In this document: in pieces, positions 5,537 through 7,366 of the stretch | Layout of the letters: the number at the start of each line of letters is the position of its first letter | How positions within the stretch are numbered: the stretch's first letter is position 1 | Source: Prevotella sp. CAG:1092 | GTDB taxonomy: Bacteria; Bacteroidota; Bacteroidia; Bacteroidales; Bacteroidaceae | Length of the DNA stretch: 7,366 nt | Assembly: GCA_000436915.1 (NCBI GenBank) | Contig: HF994116.1 | Location: 37,073-44,438, forward strand | Direction: 5' to 3' | The notes under the pieces: generated by a model | What the model saw: the letters and a program-made list of their open reading frames with translations, nothing else | Databases searched by the model: none | Told to the model about the DNA's origin: nothing | Program-made: the position numbers and the translations under genes

Positions 5537-5572
5537 ATTAATATGTATTCTAATTGTGGCTTTTTACAGCTA

Positions 5573-6433
5573 TTATTTCTTCAGCACCAAGCAAGTCCAC
5601 TCGCTGTCGCTCTTAGTGTCAATCTTTGATAGTCCGAGGCTTGATGCTTTTTCTATCAGCAAATCAACATCCGAAGCATAGAAGCCGCTGAGTATCAATA
5701 AAGAATCGTCTGCCATTACCGAAACAAAGGCAGGCATGTCTGCCAACAGTATGTTGCGGTTGATATTTGCCAATACCACATCAAACTTTCCTTCCACACT
5801 CTTAAGTACCGAAGCGTCGCCAAGCATCACCTTCATATTGCCAACACCATTAAGTTCGGCATTATGAATGGCATTCTCTGAGCTCCATTCGTCGATGTCG
5901 TAGCCCACAACTTCGCTTGCGCCAAGCTTTGATGCTGCAATACCCAAGATGCCAGTACCACATCCGCAGTCCAACACTCGTTTGCCTTTGATGTCTATAT
6001 TTAATAATGTAGAGACAATCATTCGTGTGGTTTCATGAGTACCTGTACCGAAAGCCTGCTTTGTTTCTATTCCGATGCTGATGCCGGAAGCTATTCCGTT
6101 GCCATCATCGTGGCGAGCATCATAAATTGTGATGCTGTCGTTGATGTTTATTCTCTCGAATCCAGCCTCTTCCCATTCCTCGTTCCAGTTTTTATATTCT
6201 GCCTCTTGGATGTTGGCATTGATTGTAACATCAGGCAACATAAAGTTGCTGATAACATCGTTCATGGCATTTTCGTCAAACAATGATTCCTGCACATAGC
6301 CCTTTATTCCATCCTCTGTATCTTCGAAAGTTTCGAATCCTGCCTCGCCTAAAGCATCGGTTAGCAAGTCGCGAGCAATCTGTATCATGCCATCTTGGCA
6401 TTCTATTTTAAATTCAGCTACAAGATATTTCAT
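5573..6433 (-). CDS. prmA: Ribosomal protein L11 methyltransferase PrmA
   Basis: 286 residues, the normal length. The N-terminal substrate-recognition domain (about 1-95) ends in the signature NWNEEWEEAGFERI (82-95). A linker and the SAM-dependent methyltransferase domain follow. AFGTGTHETT (127-136) and VLDCGCGTGILGIAA (153-167, motif I, SAM binding) are clear, with the acidic loop YDID (178-181) and NINRNILL (223-230, in the place of the NPP-type motif IV seen in N-methyltransferases). PrmA trimethylates ribosomal protein L11 on several amino groups in the cytoplasm. The leader lacks a Shine-Dalgarno sequence. The gene is divergent from the WY-rich secreted protein and convergent with GH25, so it is probably transcribed alone. 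Confidence 0.95.
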   Translation of the reverse strand: MKYLVAEFKIECQDGMIQIARDLLTDALGEAGFETFEDTEDGIKGYVQESLFDENAMNDVISNFMLPDVTINANIQEAEYKNWNEEWEEAGFERININDSITIYDARHDDGNGIASGISIGIETKQAFGTGTHETTRMIVSTLLNIDIKGKRVLDCGCGTGILGIAASKLGASEVVGYDIDEWSSENAIHNAELNGVGNMKVMLGDASVLKSVEGKFDVVLANINRNILLADMPAFVSVMADDSLLILSGFYASDVDLLIEKASSLGLSKIDTKSDSEWTCLVLKK

Positions 6434-6452
6434 ATTGCGTTTATTTTTGTTT

Positions 6453-6488
6453 CAAATACATAAATAGTTAAATACCTATGCAAAATTA
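6453..6488 (-). promoter_or_regulatory. Candidate prmA promoter
   Basis: Two readings are possible on the minus strand. TAATTTTG (6488-6481) matches TAnnTTTG exactly, 47 bp before the ATG, but has no -33 TTTG. Alternatively the TTTG at 6484-6481 serves as -33, with TGTATTTG (6460-6453, one mismatch) as -7 after a 20-bp spacer. That is close to the Bacteroidetes spacing but leaves a very short leader. Confidence 0.45.
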
Positions 6489-6498
6489 TAAAAAATAG

Positions 6499-6529
6499 GG
6501 AAAAACCTACTATGGTATAGGGTTTTTCC
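6499..6529. promoter_or_regulatory. 9-bp perfect dyad between divergent prmA and the secreted-protein gene
   Basis: GGAAAAACC (6499-6507) and GGTTTTTCC (6521-6529) are exact reverse complements separated by 13 bp. The dyad lies upstream of both sets of -7 candidates, which suits an operator for a dimeric regulator. A hairpin in RNA is the alternative. No family match is claimed. Confidence 0.4.
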
Positions 6530-6530
6530 G

Positions 6531-6561
6531 TATATTTGCATTAAAATAGGTACTATTTTTG
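6531..6561 (+). promoter_or_regulatory. Candidate promoter of the WY-rich secreted protein, with overlapping palindrome
   Basis: TATATTTG (6531-6538) and TATTTTTG (6554-6561) both match TAnnTTTG. The downstream one, with 43 bp to the ATG, is preferred. It overlaps a perfect palindrome AAAATAG-GTA-CTATTTT (6543-6559), so a bound protein there would block RNA polymerase. The TTTG at 6535-6538 is only 15 bp from it, too close for an ideal -33. Confidence 0.45.
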
Positions 6562-6604
6562 CACCAGATAAATAAGAAACAATAAAATAAAGAGAATTTG
6601 CGAT

Positions 6605-7366
6605 ATGAAAAAGATCATTCTTTTATTAGCACTTTGTGGATTGTCTACACTCAGCATGACAGCCCAAGACGACGACCTCTACTTCACTCCGAAGAAGTCG
6701 CACAAGGCTAAAGCTTTTGACGACAACACACCTGCTTACTACGTAGGTTCCAATCGTGCGGTAGACGAATATAACCGTCGAGGAAAGTTTCGCAGTAGCT
6801 ACCAAAAGATAGTTGGCGATTCTATTAGTGATGTAATCGACTTACAGGCTGGCGATGGTCTCTATCCTGATTCTACGTATGTAGATTCCGACTTTGCCGA
6901 GACTTTGACAAAGAAGAGAGCACAAGGCTATAGATATGACGACGACGACTTTGAGTACACACGCAGAATGAGTCGTTGGGACGGTTTCTGTGGACCTTGG
7001 TATGCTGGTTGGCATTCGCCTTTCTGGTATGGAAGATATGGATACTACGACCCATGGGACCCTTGGTATTGGGATTATGCTGGCTGGTATTCGCCTTGGT
7101 ATTGCGGTTGGTATTCGCCTTGGTATTATGGAAGCTATTATGGTGGCTACTGGGGTGGCTATTGGGGATGGCATGGATACTACGACCCTTGGTACAGACC
7201 AGGATGGGGTGGTGTAGCTGTTGTTCCTGGCGGAACTGGCAGGACTATAGCGGGCACTCGCAATCATGGCTCTGTGACAGGACACTTTAATAATGCCTCT
7301 GGCTCTACACGCTTTGGCTCTCGTGGCAACTACGGCACTTCTACCAGCCAGTCGCCAGCTCGTTTT
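6605..7366 (+). CDS. Secreted protein with Trp/Tyr/Gly-rich repeat domain (3' end beyond window)
   Basis: Open for 254 residues to the right edge with no stop. The N-terminus MKKIILLLALCGLSTLSMTAQ is a clear signal peptide with likely cleavage after residue 20 or 21. It is followed by an acidic segment (DDDLYFTP) seen at the start of mature Bacteroidales exported proteins. Residues 22-122 are charged and polar with a DDDD run at 112-115. Residues 125-201 are dominated by Trp, Tyr, Gly and Pro, with the octads GWHSPFWY (135-142), GWYSPWYC (160-167) and GWYSPWYY (168-175), and GYYDPW twice (146-151, 191-196). After that comes a Gly/Ser/Thr/Asn-rich low-complexity tail. The family is not recognised. 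Aromatic-rich repeats suggest a surface or periplasmic structural or binding role, but that is inference. The leader has AAAGAGAA rather than a strong ribosome-binding site. There is one Cys in the signal peptide, not in a lipobox. Confidence 0.85.
   Translation, partial: MKKIILLLALCGLSTLSMTAQDDDLYFTPKKSHKAKAFDDNTPAYYVGSNRAVDEYNRRGKFRSSYQKIVGDSISDVIDLQAGDGLYPDSTYVDSDFAETLTKKRAQGYRYDDDDFEYTRRMSRWDGFCGPWYAGWHSPFWYGRYGYYDPWDPWYWDYAGWYSPWYCGWYSPWYYGSYYGGYWGGYWGWHGYYDPWYRPGWGGVAVVPGGTGRTIAGTRNHGSVTGHFNNASGSTRFGSRGNYGTSTSQSPARF
7085..7127 (+). repeat. 24-bp tandem repeat within the WY-rich domain
   Basis: TGGTATTCGCCTTGGTATT occurs exactly at 7085-7103 and 7109-7127, a 24-bp (eight-codon) period encoding GWYSPWY plus one variable residue. 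A diverged unit lies at about 7012-7029. In addition GGATACTACGACCC occurs at 7040-7053 and 7175-7188. Identical codons point to recent duplication. Confidence 0.85.

Noticed and set aside
5499..5681. Plus-strand 60-codon frame after GH25
   Set aside because: It covers the terminator hairpin and the antisense 3' end of prmA, and its hydrophobic look comes from AT-rich sequence.
6842..7285. Minus-strand frame of 147 codons rich in Ser, Pro, Ile and Arg
   Set aside because: It is a shadow of the repetitive WY-rich gene; the low-complexity sense codons create the open antisense frame.

Overview
The window looks like chromosomal DNA of a Bacteroidales bacterium, most likely Prevotella or a close relative. 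The protein families fit that order: a long PPi-dependent phosphofructokinase, a membrane-anchored GH25 lysozyme, a Bacteroidetes-type PrmA and a secreted protein with a golvesin/xanthan-lyase-type domain. Most starts have AT-rich leaders without a Shine-Dalgarno sequence, and TAnnTTTG boxes of the Bacteroidetes -7 type lie upstream of several genes. The genus is inferred, not proven.

Left third (1-2682), read on the minus strand. In transcription order it holds a small conserved hypothetical protein (2682-2410), a beheaded C-terminal fragment of ispF (2409-2203), about 500 bp of repeat-rich DNA (1702-2202), a short PlsC-like acyltransferase (1701-1147) and a secreted protein that runs off the left edge (1074-1). 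The repeat-rich stretch contains three copies of a GC-rich hairpin repeat, a heptamer tandem array with a facing inverted copy, and a plus-strand open frame that reads like the tail of a lost gene. This is the most disturbed part of the window.

Middle (2683-5572), read on the plus strand. A divergent promoter region leads into pfp (2881-4527), which catalyses the reversible PPi-dependent phosphofructokinase step of glycolysis. An 87-bp gap containing a long compound hairpin separates it from a GH25 muramidase (4615-5493). The GH25 gene starts inside a second long inverted repeat and ends inside a third, a perfect 19-bp stem that also separates it from the convergent prmA.

Right part (5573-7366). 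prmA, the ribosomal protein L11 methyltransferase, is on the minus strand (6433-5573). A 171-bp divergent region with two dyad symmetries and several -7-like boxes follows. Then comes a plus-strand secreted protein with a Trp/Tyr/Gly-rich repeat domain, cut by the right edge.

The intact genes are mostly housekeeping or cell-envelope functions and do not form one obvious pathway. I see no defence system, phage, CRISPR array, tRNA or rRNA. The points worth following are the ispF remnant and its repeats, the inverted repeats in and around the GH25 gene, and the WY-rich secreted protein.
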